A DNA stretch of 64,000 nt, taken from positions 186,001 to 250,000 of the forward strand of contig CP137865.1 in the NCBI GenBank assembly GCA_034406715.1, given 5' to 3'. Every line of letters begins with the position of its first letter. Position 1 is the first letter of the stretch. Below, in pieces: positions 19,954-32,566 of the stretch. A model generated the notes under the pieces. The model was not told the DNA's origin, ran no database searches, and worked only from the letters and a program-made list of their open reading frames with translations. A program made the position numbers and the translations under genes. Source of the DNA: Rhodotorula mucilaginosa. Its lineage: Eukaryota; Basidiomycota; Microbotryomycetes; Sporidiobolales; Sporidiobolaceae.

Positions 19954-19983
19954 TTTTATAGTCGCAGGATTAAGGTCCGGACC
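19954..19983 (-). promoter_or_regulatory. Shared promoter element and TATA box of gene C
   Basis: On the minus strand GGTCCGGACCTTAATC (19968-19983) precedes TATAAAA (19954-19960), about 115 bp upstream of the gene C ATG. The 16-mer is identical to the one at 1005-1020 upstream of gene A. A second TCCGGACC lies at about 20027-20036. Confidence 0.6.
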
Positions 19984-22036
19984 AGCAGCTCTGTGCAAGC
20001 GCGAGGAGCCCACGTCGGCTTGGCGCAGTCCGGACCGCAACGAAGGTGGTACGACCGAAACGCGCCGTCGACTTGGGATCACGACTGCTCAAAAAAGCGC
20101 CCGGACTTGTGCGGACCACTCGCGCGCGATGGTGCATAGTCATACGATAGGCCTTTGCAGTAGTCCGATCGGTGTGCTTCACCTTACCGCGGCGAGGAGC
20201 GACCGCAGAGATTCGGCAGCTCTTGCGCCAAAAGTCCTTCGCAGCAGGAAGCGCCGTACCACCGGGCGGCCCCGGTCAAGCGCATAGCCGCCTGGTTCGC
20301 ATTGGGCGTTGTTTGTCGTGCACGGCTGCCAGGCCTCGGTCCCTCATTTTGATTCCCTCACGGCAGCAGACGAGGCGAGAGCAGCTCGTTACCCGATCGC
20401 ATTGTGCCTCAGCCAGCTTTGCGAACAGCGCGATCGGACAACGGAGCGGGTCGGAGTAGCTGCTGGGCAGGATTTGATGCAGTTTGAGGTTGCGACAGCT
20501 GATCGAACGGAGAAGTGGGGAGGCTGAAATCGGCACGCTCGTTGATTTTGCTCTCTTAACTTTTTCAATTCTTCGCTTAACCTTTTCACTCGCTGTCTTG
20601 CCTCTCTAGGTGCTTTGGAAGCACGGATGCTTGGTGCTCTCGTTACGGCCGATACCCTGAACTAGCTTACGGGCCGCCGCTATACTCTCAAACATTTCCG
20701 CCGAACGATCCCTCGTCAAATCCACAGGAGTATCCACGGTAGTCACTCGGGCCTGACGTCTTTGACTGTCACCACTTGGGCAAGTACATCTAGGCACTCT
20801 GATGGGCGGCCTCCTTGTTGACTTACCCTCGATCCGTTGCGTAGCGATTCGATTGCGAACGCAACGCCCGAGAACGAACTCCCGCGACGGTTGTAGGTTG
20901 TAGCCTTCTGGTCCGGCTCAATAAAGCAGCTCTCCGAGGACTCTCCATGGGTATTTACAAAGCGTTATCGGTCCGCATGCGCGCGGGCCTCGCGATATAA
21001 TGGAGCAAAATAAGCGATCTTGAATGATTGGACTTTCAACAGCAGCGCGTGACTGAAAGCACCCCATTTACGGCCGGGCGTGCCTCACAGTACGGCGAGT
21101 CGCCCGAGGCGCATTCAATGCAGCAAAGCTTGCCACAAAAAGGGCGCGATGATAAGCACGAGCGGGGACTTGCGGAGACCGTCCTCCCGCTGCCGGCAAC
21201 TTCTCTCCGCCTGCCAGCTGCGCAGATGCGCGGCGGAATAAGCTGCAGCTTTGTAGAAGGATTCGAATGGGGTTGATGTGAGGTACGCTTGTCGAATGCC
21301 TGATGTTGTGCGAGAGCAGTGTTGTGACGAAAGGTCGATGCGATGAAGAGCACATGACAGTAGCGATCACCGCCCACCTGCTCGCTGACTCGACTCGCCG
21401 TGCGTCGACAATGATAGGAGTGAGCAAAGCGACATCGAGAGGCGTCATGCACGCGGTGCGGGACGTGTGGTACGCGGCGGGGGCCTGCTGACCGGACGTG
21501 GACGGGGCGGAGCACGCCCTGCCGAGCGCGAGCGTAGACCCGCCGGCGCGTGCGAGGAGTGCACTAGAGCTACATGGACCTTTGTGCTAGCTCAGAGCAG
21601 CGGCGAGTTAAGGATTGAAAGTGATTGCGTAAGGATTCGTTTGCGTTTGAGCGTGCCGATTCTGGGCTCGGCAGAGAAGTCGCGTCGGGCGCCGCTGCGA
21701 GACGGAAGAGCCTGGGAGCGGCGCGGAGATGATCGCCATTCTCGAGCATAGCACCCCACCGAGGCAGATAGATAGCAGTCGAGGTCGCGGCGCCTGTAGA
21801 CACTGCAGGTCATGGGCGGAATCTGAGAAGCGTTCTCCTCGGCTCGTGCTCTTCCCGCTCGTGTCCAATCGCTGCTTGGCCCGCACTATCCGGCCAGTCC
21901 TTCGGATCTCGAACGACGTATCGCTCGCCGCAGCACGAGGCGCGGTACCGGCACGGCGAGGTGCGTTCGTCTCCTTCCCGCCTCGGACGCCGGAGTGAAG
22001 CCGCTGGTAGCGCGCACTCGCGGCGCAGGAGCACGC
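19984..22036. other. Two-kb intergenic stretch, no gene supported
   Basis: Short frames on both strands lack ATG-plus-motif support. I looked for tRNA-like T-loop sequence and found none. Contains the upstream region of gene C and, at the right, of the F-box gene. Confidence 0.4.
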
Positions 22037-23650
22037 ATGTCCAGCTCGGATCGTCTGTCAAACTCGCCTGATGTCGCGCGTACAGAGCCGCTGCTGCTCA
22101 AGCTGCCCGAGGAGGTGCTCGAACGTATCCACTTGTACGTCGTAGGGGCCGACCGCGATTTCCTCGTCCATTATGACCGCGAATCATGGGAAAGAATCGG
22201 TGTGTTGCAGCTCGCCCTAATTCCGAGAGCTAGTGACTGATCGGTTTTGCGTGGCAGAGGACCTCGAGTCGGTATACGCCGTCCTCTTGACCTGTAAACG
22301 ACTCGTCCCGGCCGCCACACGCGCGCTCCACTTCTCGCCTCGAACTTGGGTCTCTTTGCAACCCCGTCCAGCGACGCTCGAGAGGATACGATACCGCGCC
22401 TGGCTCTTTCGCAAGAATCTGCTCGGCAAACCACAACTCGCCGGAATGATTCGAAACTTGACCAGCCTGCCCAGGCTCGTTGCCGCGCTGCCGCCGTCGG
22501 GGAAGATCGCGCGCACGGCTTCGGCTATCGCACACTCTGTCGGTCAAAGCGAGTATCAGCGACAAGTCCTGCAGCTGGTCACGGCGGCAACGAGTGTCGG
22601 CGTCGTCCTGACGGATTCCGAGGACGCCTTCAAGGTCGGTGCAGTTCTGGCGACTCGGCGGCTCTCGCACCTGCGCGTCGCCTACGAATACAAGACGAAG
22701 GCGCAGATTGTTGCCTTTGTCGCCTTTCTCAAAAAACCTGCGCTCCAACGGCGACGGCAACGCACCCAAGTTTCCGGCTCTCCAAATTTGCAAGTCTTTC
22801 GACGGGTTGACCCAAGAGACCGAGGCGTCCCATCGACCGGGCCCGGGATCTCAACTACGAGGTGTTCGATCTTGAAATCGCGATTGCGTGGGTCGACATC
22901 GACCAAGCCGCGTACTTCCTACCGTCCGATGTCGCCAAGCTCGCGAGACTACGGTGCCACCTCCCGTTCGAACTCGAACGCAACCCCGACCTCAACTACG
23001 ACCTCGACGGCTTCAACTTTTATGCGACTAGACTGGAGCAGCGCATCAAGCATAATGCGATCAAGGTGTTTGCGATCGAAAGCGACATCACGTACAAGCA
23101 AGAGGTGCCCTTCGATTATTGCTGGGAACCGGAGCAGTACGAGGTCCCGACGATCATCTATCCGCTCGCGTTGTTCGGGCTCTTTCCGAGCTTGGAAGAA
23201 ATGACGTCGTCGCACGGCGGCGAGATGACAGTCGAGAAGCTCGAGCTCCACGCCGATACTTCGCCGGACCTGAAAGTCCTCCGACTGCCTCTCACCTACT
23301 GGACCCCGGAGCAGGACCTCCACAAAGGCGATTCCGGCGAGACCTGTCCCTTCGAGATGCAACTCATGGCGACCCTCGACCGGCACTCGCTCGAAGTCCC
23401 CGATCTCGGACTTTTACCTTCACACAGCAAGTCGCTGGGCAAGGCGTTTCGACGGCGGGCAAAGAAGCGCGAACTCGAGGTCTCCGTCGATTGGTACTAT
23501 AACGAGGATGGTCTGTCCACGGGGAGAAGTTTTCCGACAACGACTCCTGCTCGGCCTGATTCGGTTAGAAGGACGTCGCGGAAACGACATCCGAGCTCTC
23601 CTCGCGCGGCGCGCGCCTTTCTGAACGATTTCTTTCGGAAACTACAGTGA
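22037..23650 (+). pseudogene. F-box protein paralogue D1, frameshifted
   Basis: Exon 1 (22037-22210) encodes MSSSDRLSNSPDVARTEPLL and the F-box core LLKLPEEVLERIHLYVVG. A GTGTGT...AG intron leads to EDLESVYAVLLTCKRLVPAA. F-box proteins recruit substrates to SCF ubiquitin ligases (family knowledge). Compared with the intact paralogue at 59561-61090, the frame shifts by +1 in an A6 run near 22731-22736, by +1 near 22808-22815, and by -1 near 23523. The last shift replaces the normal acidic C-terminus with a longer unrelated tail. The later frame still carries FDLEIAIAWVDIDQAAYFLP and LKVLRLPLTYWTPEQDL. Most likely a pseudogene; three sequencing errors are a less likely alternative. Confidence 0.75.
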
Positions 23651-24189
23651 GTCCCAAGCTTCATGCATATCTATCTACGCCGTCGAGTTCGCCTCCTTTG
23701 CTCACAACCTCGTCACGAGTCTTCTCGACGAGCAGCAGCCACCTTTGTCACGTCGCGTCTTGACCGAGTCCCCGCTTCGAAAGAAGGCAAAGAATGCAAA
23801 CTTGCCGCTTGTCAATGGCGAGTGTACAAGGGGGCAATCATCGCTGGTCCTGGTGGTGTAGAGAGGTGCGCCAGAAAGCATCGGCAGGAATAAATGCTTT
23901 CGGAACCTCACGGGAAAAGACTTGCTCGGTGCAAATCAATCGGCAGTACCTCTGAGCTGGTCCAGAACGACTTTAGTAGGCTTTTTGACGTGGTGATGGC
24001 GAGAGTACTCAGGGGCGAGAAGAGAGTCGGCCCCACCGCGACGACGCTTACGACTCACCTCGCTTGCGCGGCCTCGCACAGCTGCAAACGTAAGCGTTCG
24101 GCATTCTGTGCGTGCTATCTCCCGCTCTCTCCCATTGCAAGTCTCGCTGGCTCTCTATCAAGACGACCAGCTTGCCCCGCTTGCTTGCG
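23651..24189. other. Intergenic, no gene supported
   Basis: A frame from ATG 23894 is open but cannot be spliced in phase to BLM10, and it shows no motif. Probably BLM10 promoter and 5' untranslated region. Confidence 0.4.
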
Positions 24190-27100
24190 AATGATGAGGT
24201 CGCTGACCTCGTCTCGCTCTTCTTCTCCTCAGCCAGACGACTGGCCGAGCAATCGCAGTAGCTCTGGCAGCAAGTACAATCCAAGTAAGCCTGGCTGCCT
24301 GCGCCTTTTGGGCTGCGTGGAAGTCTCGCGGTGTTTGCTCATCGCCGTCGTCCGTCTCGCTCGAGACGGCGTGCGCTCGCGGCAGAGCTCGAGAGAGCTT
24401 GACCTCGCCCGGGAATCTGCCAACTGACCCCCTTTCCTGCCTGCAGTGGAAGATGACGCGATCCAGGTCGACTCGCCCGAGCAGGATCCTGTCGACCTCG
24501 ATGACGACGACATCGAGCAATCCCTAATCCTCGCAGACACCCCAAGTCCGCAATACGAGCGCCAAGACCCGTTCGATCCGAAAATTGGAGGCAACTCGGA
24601 ACCGCGCAACAAGAGCCTCAGTCCGAAGTCGTCGCTCGTCCGGAAACGGAAACGGTTGATCAAGCCGCATGAGAAGCCGCGCGAGGAGCAGCTCGACTAC
24701 CCCGAGAGTCTGCCGTACGAGACCGAGACGCTCGAAGAGATGGACGCGAAACTCGAGGAGATCGTCCGCCGCCTGGTCGACTGTGTCCGAGCCAAAGACT
24801 AGTGAGTCCGCCTTTTCTTGCCGGCCAACCTACCGGACTCTGCTCACCAAAGTTCACCCCTCTCCCAGCGACGTCGGCTTCGTTCGTGAGTTGCGAACGA
24901 CCGGTTGACCCTACCCAAGAGTGAAGGAACTTGACGAGTTGAACCCTCCGCAGAATGGAATCACCGCCTCGAATGCTGGATCTCGCTCAAGTACCCGATG
25001 AAGCGCGAGTTGCGAGCCAAGCTTGCTCGCCTCTACTTTGAGCTGTCCGGTACGTTAGTATGAGCTCCCCAAGACTCTGGCCCGAGAAGCTCATCTGGTG
25101 TGCCGGCCGCACAGTCCTGCCCGGCATGGACGCTCGCCTCGTCGACATCGCCGTCAATCAAGCGATCACGCTCCTCGAACCCAAGAAGCGCATCGACATT
25201 TCGGATTTGCAGCTCCCGTGGCGGCCGCTGTACGCGCTCCTCGAGAAGGAGCTGTTCCCGAAGCAGCGCAAAACGGGCATGACCAACGTCGCCACGACGC
25301 TCCTCTCGCTCGTCGAGTACTCGCAGCGTTTCTTCCCACCGCACGAGATCCCCGCCATGCTCGCGACTTTCCTGCCTCGCCTCTCGCCAAACCTCAACTC
25401 GATCATCGCCGCGCAGGCGTTCTGCACGCATTTCCTCCCCGTCTCGCACCCGCAGTACTACCTGCCCGCCGTCTTCAAACTGTGGGAGGCGTTCAGTTCC
25501 GACATCTACGACGAGCAGTGGCTCGACTTTGTCGAGCGCCTCGCGACCTTGCACATGGATCCGCGAATCAGTCACCCCGACGTCGTCGACGAGCTCCGTC
25601 AAATGGTCAAGGACGCCGGCGACTACGTGCCCGAAAAGACTCGCGTCGAGGACTCGCTCGAGGAGCACACGTACAGTCATCGCAAGACGGGCATCCCGGC
25701 GTATATCTTTGGCATGCAAGAAGGCGCGTCGACTCCTGGAGGATCGCCGGCGATGCCCAAGTGGCGCGGCTTGCGCAAGGACATTGGCATCTTTACCGAC
25801 CAGCAGTTCTCGTTCATCATGACCAAGTGCTTGCGCTCGATGGGTACGCTCTTGCCTTCGATCTCACGCGGGCTTCAGATTTCTGACGACCTTCGATTGC
25901 AGGTGTTCCGGTCGGGGGCGGTACAAAGGCCGGCGCTTCGGGCGTCGCAGCATCCGACTTCGCGACGCAAGATCAAGCAGCTTCCGGAGTCGCCTCAACC
26001 ATGCGCCGCCCGACCGAGAAACTGGGATCGTTCGCTGCGATCATCGTCTACTCGATGGCGGCTGATGCGAAGCCTTCTGGCGGCACGCCTTTCGGTTCTT
26101 CCGTCCCTTCGAAAATTGGGACTCCGGTGCCGGGCGAGAAGGCTGCGCCAGGGTCCAGCGCGGGACCGGGGCAGCTCCTCAGTACTGCACTCGGGATCCT
26201 CAAGAAACAGCGCACGTACCTCGGCGGCTCGAAAGCTCTCGACGCGCTCGCCAAGTTCATCCAGGCGACTGAAGGTTACTTCCACCCGTCGAACTATGGC
26301 AAGTGGGCGCCGAAACTCGGTCGCTTCCTCCAGAACGTCACGTGGGAGTTCCTCAAGCGGTGGCGCGAGGAGGAGCGCAAAGAGTGCCGCACGCCGACCG
26401 AGTGGCGCCTGACGCCGACCATCAAGCGCGAGTTCGTCTTGACAATGCGAACCGTCGCCCTCCTGTCCATGTTCTCGCGGGACCCGATCACAATCGCAAA
26501 TGCACAAGCTGCCTTGAAGACGATGGCGCTGCTCGAGCCAGACTTGATCGTCCCGAGCGTTCTCGAACGGGCATTCCCGGCTCTCGAGACGCTCACCGAG
26601 ACGCACCGCACGACGGCTTGCATCACGGCGCTCGCGACCATCTCGCCGGCCATGATCTCGCGCACGAACTACCCGCCCGGCGCCAAGCACTTGATCTCGT
26701 TACTCGAGCTCTGCTTGCCCGGCCTCGACGTCAACGATCCGATCAAGACCATGTCGACGGGCATGTTTGTGCTCCAGGCGTGCTCGCAGATCGTCATTGA
26801 CGATCTGACGCGGCCGGAACTGCAAGACACGGTCGCCGCTGCGGGCGAGTACGGCATGGCGCTCGAGTCGGCCACGTCGCCGACGATCCCGACCCTCTCG
26901 CTCAACGGAGCGGACCCCGCTCCAACGGCGAATGACTCGTCCACCAAGGTCGATCTGCAGGAAGAAGATGAAGCTGTGCGGATGATGACGGCAGGCTTCC
27001 CGGACTGGCTTTCGAGTTTCATGCGAGGAGTGCTCGCCGTTTTCGAAGCGCTTCCGGAAGTGAGTGTGAACGGTGACGGTGCAAACTCGCAGTGCCATGC

Positions 27101-30100
27101 TGACCTATCCGTCTTTCAGCCCGGAAAGGGGAGCCGCAACGGAGGCAAGATGGAGGATCAGATGACGCAGACTCTGGTCGTACGTTGCCACCAATCATCT
27201 CCCGGAGGTGGAAACGGGCTGACTCCTGAGCAAACAGGCTGCATGCGACATGGTCTGCGCTCAGCTCTCGCCGTCCATGTTCGACCTCGCTCTCGACATC
27301 GTTGCGAACGAGATCTCGAACAACGTCCGGACGAACTCTGCGCGCGTCACCTCGCAGCTCGTCTCAAGCTTTGCTCGCGCCGACTCTGCCAAGACGCTCC
27401 GCAAGTTCTACCGCCTCTGCGACATGAACATCCGTGCCGAACTGGAAAGCGGAGCTGCCAGTACCCGATCGACGCGGACGGACAAGGGCATCGAGAGCGA
27501 CGCGACGCTTCACTGGTGGATCGGCGTCCTCACTGGCACTGTCACGAACGCCGGCGAGAACGTACGCCATGCGACTCTCTCTCACCCGTGACCGTCTACA
27601 GACACTGACCTGCGTGTGGCACGCAGATCTTGGAGTACAAGGACGACTTCAAGTCGCTGTTGCAGCTGATGATCAACTGCTGCAAGAGCGAGAGGGGTTA
27701 CACGACGTCGGCCCGAGTGCTTGCGATTACGCTCATGACCCTGACGAACACGTGGGTGCGAGATTACCGCTCAGTGAATGCGGCAGAATGGCGCAGCGAC
27801 GGTACGTCTCGTGGCACCCGGCGGATTTCGCGAAACAGTTCACTCTGACCGGAAAATCTACGCGCAGAATTCAAGAGGAGCTCCCACACCTCTTGGGGCC
27901 GCCTGTACGAGGTCAAGGACGTCAAGATCGAATGGCACGTCGCAACTGCGGCCGAGATTGACTTTACGCTGGAGCTGCTGAAAGACCTCGTCGTGCCCGC
28001 ACTGAGCCGGCTCGAGTCTCTGTTGGCCGAAGCTCGGGAAGCGAAGGAGATGCTCAGCTTTGAATGGGTGAACGACTTCTGCCGGGTACGTCCAGCTTGT
28101 CTTCTCGATTGACGCGTACGACCTGCTAACTCTTGCGTGAACAGCTCTGCAACCTCGTCCGGTCGGCGCTGTCCGGGATCCCTAGCCTCGCACTGTTTCC
28201 GCGACCGAGCGATCCCGGCGTGCCCGCGAGCGATGCCGGTGACGAGGTTCCCGAATTCATCGACCACTTGCCCTCTTGCAACACTGGAATCCCGCTCTCG
28301 GACCCAGCCGACCCGCGGCATCAGTTCGTCGCCAGTTTCCGCGCGCGAGCAGGCCAATTCTTCCATGACGCCGTGCAGACTCTCAAGGGATCTCAGCAAC
28401 AAGACACGATCGACTGCATCAAGATGGTCATCGCGTCCATCCGCGTGCTCGAGCTCGACTACCCCTGCGACACTTCTGCGCACGAGTCCATCAAGAAGAG
28501 CTACGACTTTGCGCTCAACATCTCTCGCGTGACTCGAAACCAGAAGCTCTTTCCGCGCTTCGTCTGGGTCCGCCGGGCGAGCCTGTACCACGCGTCCCGC
28601 CTCCGCCTCACGTCGTTCTATCGCAAGCGGTCGAAGCTCGATGACCTCTTGATCAACGACTTGTGCGAGCTCTCCTTGAGCGTGTACTTGGCGGTCCGGA
28701 AGTCTGCGCAGCGCGGTCTTAGCTCCATCAGTCAGTCAGGCGTGCACCTTCCTCGAACGAGCCGTCGGCTAATCTTCACTCTTCACAGTCCACTACTACG
28801 ACGGTACTCGCACCCTCATCTACCCGAAGCTGTTCGACGCCCTGAAACGTAAGCGCACTTGCTGAGCCAAGCCAGGTCAACAGCGCTCACGCCATGTTAT
28901 CTGCAGCGGGAAGTGACCACGACGTTATGAAGGGCGCGCTCTACGTCCTCGGAGCCAAAGCGCCGCAGAACATGGCGATTCTCGACTGGCGCTGGGGACC
29001 ACGGTACCTTCTCGCGCTGTTGGGTTGCTCGCATCAGGATCGGCCGTCGGTTCAGAACCTCGTCAAGACAGTCACGCATGACTACATCATCCGCCTCGCG
29101 GAGCCGATGACGCTCAAGAACCTCGTCGACTCGCCGACGCTCAGCCAGGCTGCCGACCGAGTCGACGCGGTCATCGCCTTGGAGCAGGACGCGGACTTGG
29201 TCGCACGAGTAGCGGCCAAAGCTCGGGATCGGGTCGATCAGAAGAATGAGGCTTACGACGAGCTGGTGAGCACGTGCATCCGACGCCCGCTTTAGCCCGC
29301 GGTCATTGACCTTGACCGCTCTCCCTAGCTTCCCCAACTTCTCCGCTTCGCCAGCGATCCGCAAACCCACTGGAGGTACGCCCTGGTCGCGACTCGGCTA
29401 CTCAGGGCGATGATTCGTCGCGATCAGCCGCAAAGATCGGCTCTCGCAGCCTACATGGCGCAGCAGCTCGTCTCGGAGCTCCCGAATCAGCGCACCCACG
29501 CCATGCTCGCCGTGACGAAGATGCTTCATTTCATCAAGATCCGCACGACCTGCAGCGGGTCGGACGAGTGCCTTCTCCTCCAGAAGACGTCGAATCCGCT
29601 GCGTCGCAAAGTGGAGCTTCCACACCCGCTTCCCGCCGACTTTACGGAAAAGTTCATCGCGAGCTTCTCTGAACCGGTCACTCCGACGACGAACTTGATG
29701 GACAAGCAGAACACGGGGTGGCTCGTCTGGGGTGACACTGTCGACTTCTACGCCGTACCGCCCGAGGAGGGTTCCGTCTTCGATTGGGACGTCACCTCGC
29801 GCGACGCGCTCACGCAGCTTCGCGAGATCATCCTCCAGCCCGGCTACTGGGACACCTTCATCGGCCACCTCGCCATGGAGAAGAGTGTCGATGTGAGTTC
29901 TGCTCGCAGTCCGACCGGTGCGAAGCGAAAAACTCACTCTCCAATCGTTGTCCACAGTACCTCGCTGCCGACGTCTGCATGCTTGTCAAGTCGATCTTCC
30001 AAGTCTTTGAGGACGAACCTTGTCAGTTTGTCCTGCCAGCAATCGACGCGTTGATCGCCGACAAGGAGAATCGGCACAAGCAGCGCGCGGCGGGCGAGCT

Positions 30101-32040
30101 CATCGGTGGCATGGTCCGCGGCAGCAAGCACTGGTCCTTGAAGAAGCAGCGAACTCTCTGGGCGTGGCTCGCGCCCAAGCTCCCCGGGATCTTCGAAGGC
30201 ATGACGCCGGAGACCCAGACCGCGTGGGAAATGACGGCCGAATGTACGCATCAGCTTGCCGCGCTCGCTTTCGAACGAAGCGCATGCTGAAAAATCTCCA
30301 CCCGCGTACAGACATCCTGACGGCTCGCGACCCCCGCCGGAACCAGCCGCTGGTTGACTACATCACGTCGCTGCGCCTGGACGAAGACTCGGCCGAAGCC
30401 TTCAACGAGTCGAAGAAGCAGGACCTCGTCGGCACCGCCATGAAAGCTCTCGGCTGGCACTTCTCGCCGTGGGCTCCGACTTACCTCGAGATGTATTCCG
30501 CCAACATCACCCACCCGTATCAGGAAGTGCGCGGCGCGGTCGCCGACAACCTTCGTGCGCTGTGCGAGCTGCGCCAGCACCCGTCCTTCACGTCGGTCGA
30601 AGCGCTCATCCGGGACTCGCAGCGGATCTACGGAGAACTTGGATCAAAGAGTCTCGTCGCCGTCGATGAAGCGTACGAGGCTCGCATCGACGAGTTTGGT
30701 CGCAAACTGGCCGCGTGGCGGGCCGAGCGCAAGCCGGCGAGCGAAGGCACGCAGATGTACGACAAGGCGAGCATGACCAGTACGTCCCCTTCTTGTGTCG
30801 AGCCTTTCCCCGGCCCGGAATGACACTAATCACATCCTCGCCTCGCCAGTCTTGACCTGGATTTGGGGCACGGTGGGCGAAGTCCGGACCAGCTCCGTCT
30901 TCCCGTTCATCACCAAGCTTCTCCCCGAGTTCTTCCGCATGCAAGAGTGCACCGACAACCAGGTGAAGCCTTTCGCCCAGGTATTCGCTCTTGCACCTCA
31001 CCGATGCTGACTTGAGCTCGCCCTGACTTTTGCAGGAACTGAGCCGGATGGCGAGTCGGATCCTGCTCGCGTGTGCTGCTCTGCAGTTCCCGCAGTACCG
31101 CGTGCGGCCGACCATGCTGCAGTTCATCGAGCTGCTGCGTCGCTCGACCAGTTGGCGAGTGCGCCTCGACGTCCTGCTGCCGCTTCAAGGTGAGTACAGG
31201 TTCCTGATCACATGGCATCCAGTACATGGGAGCTGACCTTGCGCGTGGAGAAAATCAGTCTTCTACTTCCACCACCTCTTCTTCCTCGACGACGACCTCG
31301 TCTCTCAGCTCGTCGACCAGCTGTGCGACCTCTTGCGCGATCCCAAGATCGAAGTCCGCGAAGCGGCCGCGTCGACCCTGTCGGGGATCATCCGGTGTTC
31401 GCAGCGGAGTTCGATCAACTCGCTCATCAACCGGTTCATGAAAGTGTTGCGGACGACCAAGATCCCGAAGCGGAGGGATGCGCAGGGGAACGAGGTTGCT
31501 GGGTATCAGGAAGCGCTGGTGGCGGCTCGTGCGTTTCCCTTTCCCCTTCCTTTCTGTCAGCCGATCCAAGGTCACTAACGTATGCACACACACACGCTCC
31601 CGCCCCCACGCCATCGCGACAGACTCGGCCGTGCTCGGCATCTCTTCCATCATCAAAGCGTTCCCGTACGAAGTCCCACCCTTCATCCCGTCCGTCCTGA
31701 TCGAATGCATGAGCAAGCACGCGGCGTCGCCCGTCCCATTGTCGACGACGGTGCGCGCGACACTCGCCGACTTTAAGCGGACGCATGCCGACTCGTGGGA
31801 GACGGATCAGAAGGCGTTCTCGGCGGAGCAGTTGGCCGATTTGCAGGACTTGTTGACGGGATCGGTGAGGACTCTTTTCTTCTTTCCTTCTCTGATCGCC
31901 TGTTCCATTCACTGACATTGTGCTGCTCTTGCCCTGGCCTCTGCAGTCGTACTGTGCGCCCTTTCCGGATCTCGCACGCCCGACCTCCCCGGCGGTCACT
32001 GACTTTGGTTTTCTTACCTTCATCCCTTGCAGATGCTTGA
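24190..32040 (+). CDS. BLM10: BLM10/PA200 proteasome activator
   Basis: Giant HEAT-repeat activator that caps the 20S proteasome in the nucleus and cytosol (family knowledge). Many exons, about 2,000 residues. The start MMRSLTSSRSSSPQPDDWPS at 24190 is chosen because it is in phase with the next exons (DDAIQVDSPEQDPVDLDD, LDYPESLPYETETLEEMDA, EWNHRLECWISLKYPMKRE). Diagnostic segments follow: LQLPWRPLYALLEKELFP, FLPRLSPNLNSIIAAQAF, WLDFVERLATLHMDPRIS, AGQAASS-like linker regions, DIGIFTDQQFSFIMTKCLR, FSSFMRGVLAVFEALPE and GNSVIDFY-like blocks near 29.7 kb. The C-terminus is rebuilt by a 7-nt exon (31947-31953) and an 8-nt last exon (32033-32040) to give LLTGSSYYA and stop. This is the Tyr-Tyr-Ala HbYX tail that inserts between 20S alpha subunits. 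Identity is very strong. Confidence 0.93.
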
Positions 32041-32566
32041 TTCAGTCCTCGCACAAGCGTGAACGCACATGTACCGTACTTGATTCGACCTTGTAAGCTG
32101 TCCATACCCGTATGTCCGCATTCTGGAGGGATGGTGACGACGGCGAGCTGCATGGGCTTGAGAAGGCGGTGGGCTCCTTATCCCGGCGCTTTCGGTATGC
32201 TTGTACCGAGGGCGCCCCCAGGTCCGGCACCGCTGACCGATATGCTTGAGGTCTTCTTGGCTGATCGGGGCCTCTCTGCCTCTGCCCGACCTGCTGGCGA
32301 CTGGAAGGGAAAGTTTCGCCACTCTCGATAGACTGACTGGATCCGGAGCTCGAGCGGTTTGTGTGCAAACCCTACAGTGTGGTCGCTCCGTTGAATTTGT
32401 GTACGTCTACTCGAATGTTTTTTCCTCTGTGTGACTTGGAGAGGGTTTGGCCGGCCAGGAAGTGATGTGCGCATTGAGCGTTTCTCGATCATCCCTTTCT
32501 CCCCAAGTCGGGCTTGTGACTCTTTCCACTTGAGCATGGTATACCGAACTCGGGGACCCTCGTCCT
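32041..32566. other. Downstream of BLM10, no gene seen
   Basis: AT-richer than its surroundings. Contains no frame with support; presumably the BLM10 3' region. Confidence 0.4.

Noticed and set aside
19984-22036. tRNA or other small RNA gene in the 2-kb gap
   Set aside because: No T-loop GGTTCGA-type sequence with matching stem and no A/B box pair was found by eye.
23894-24427. Upstream exon of BLM10 from ATG 23894
   Set aside because: No splice join keeps phase with the PDDWPSN exon; ATG 24190 is in frame without any splice.
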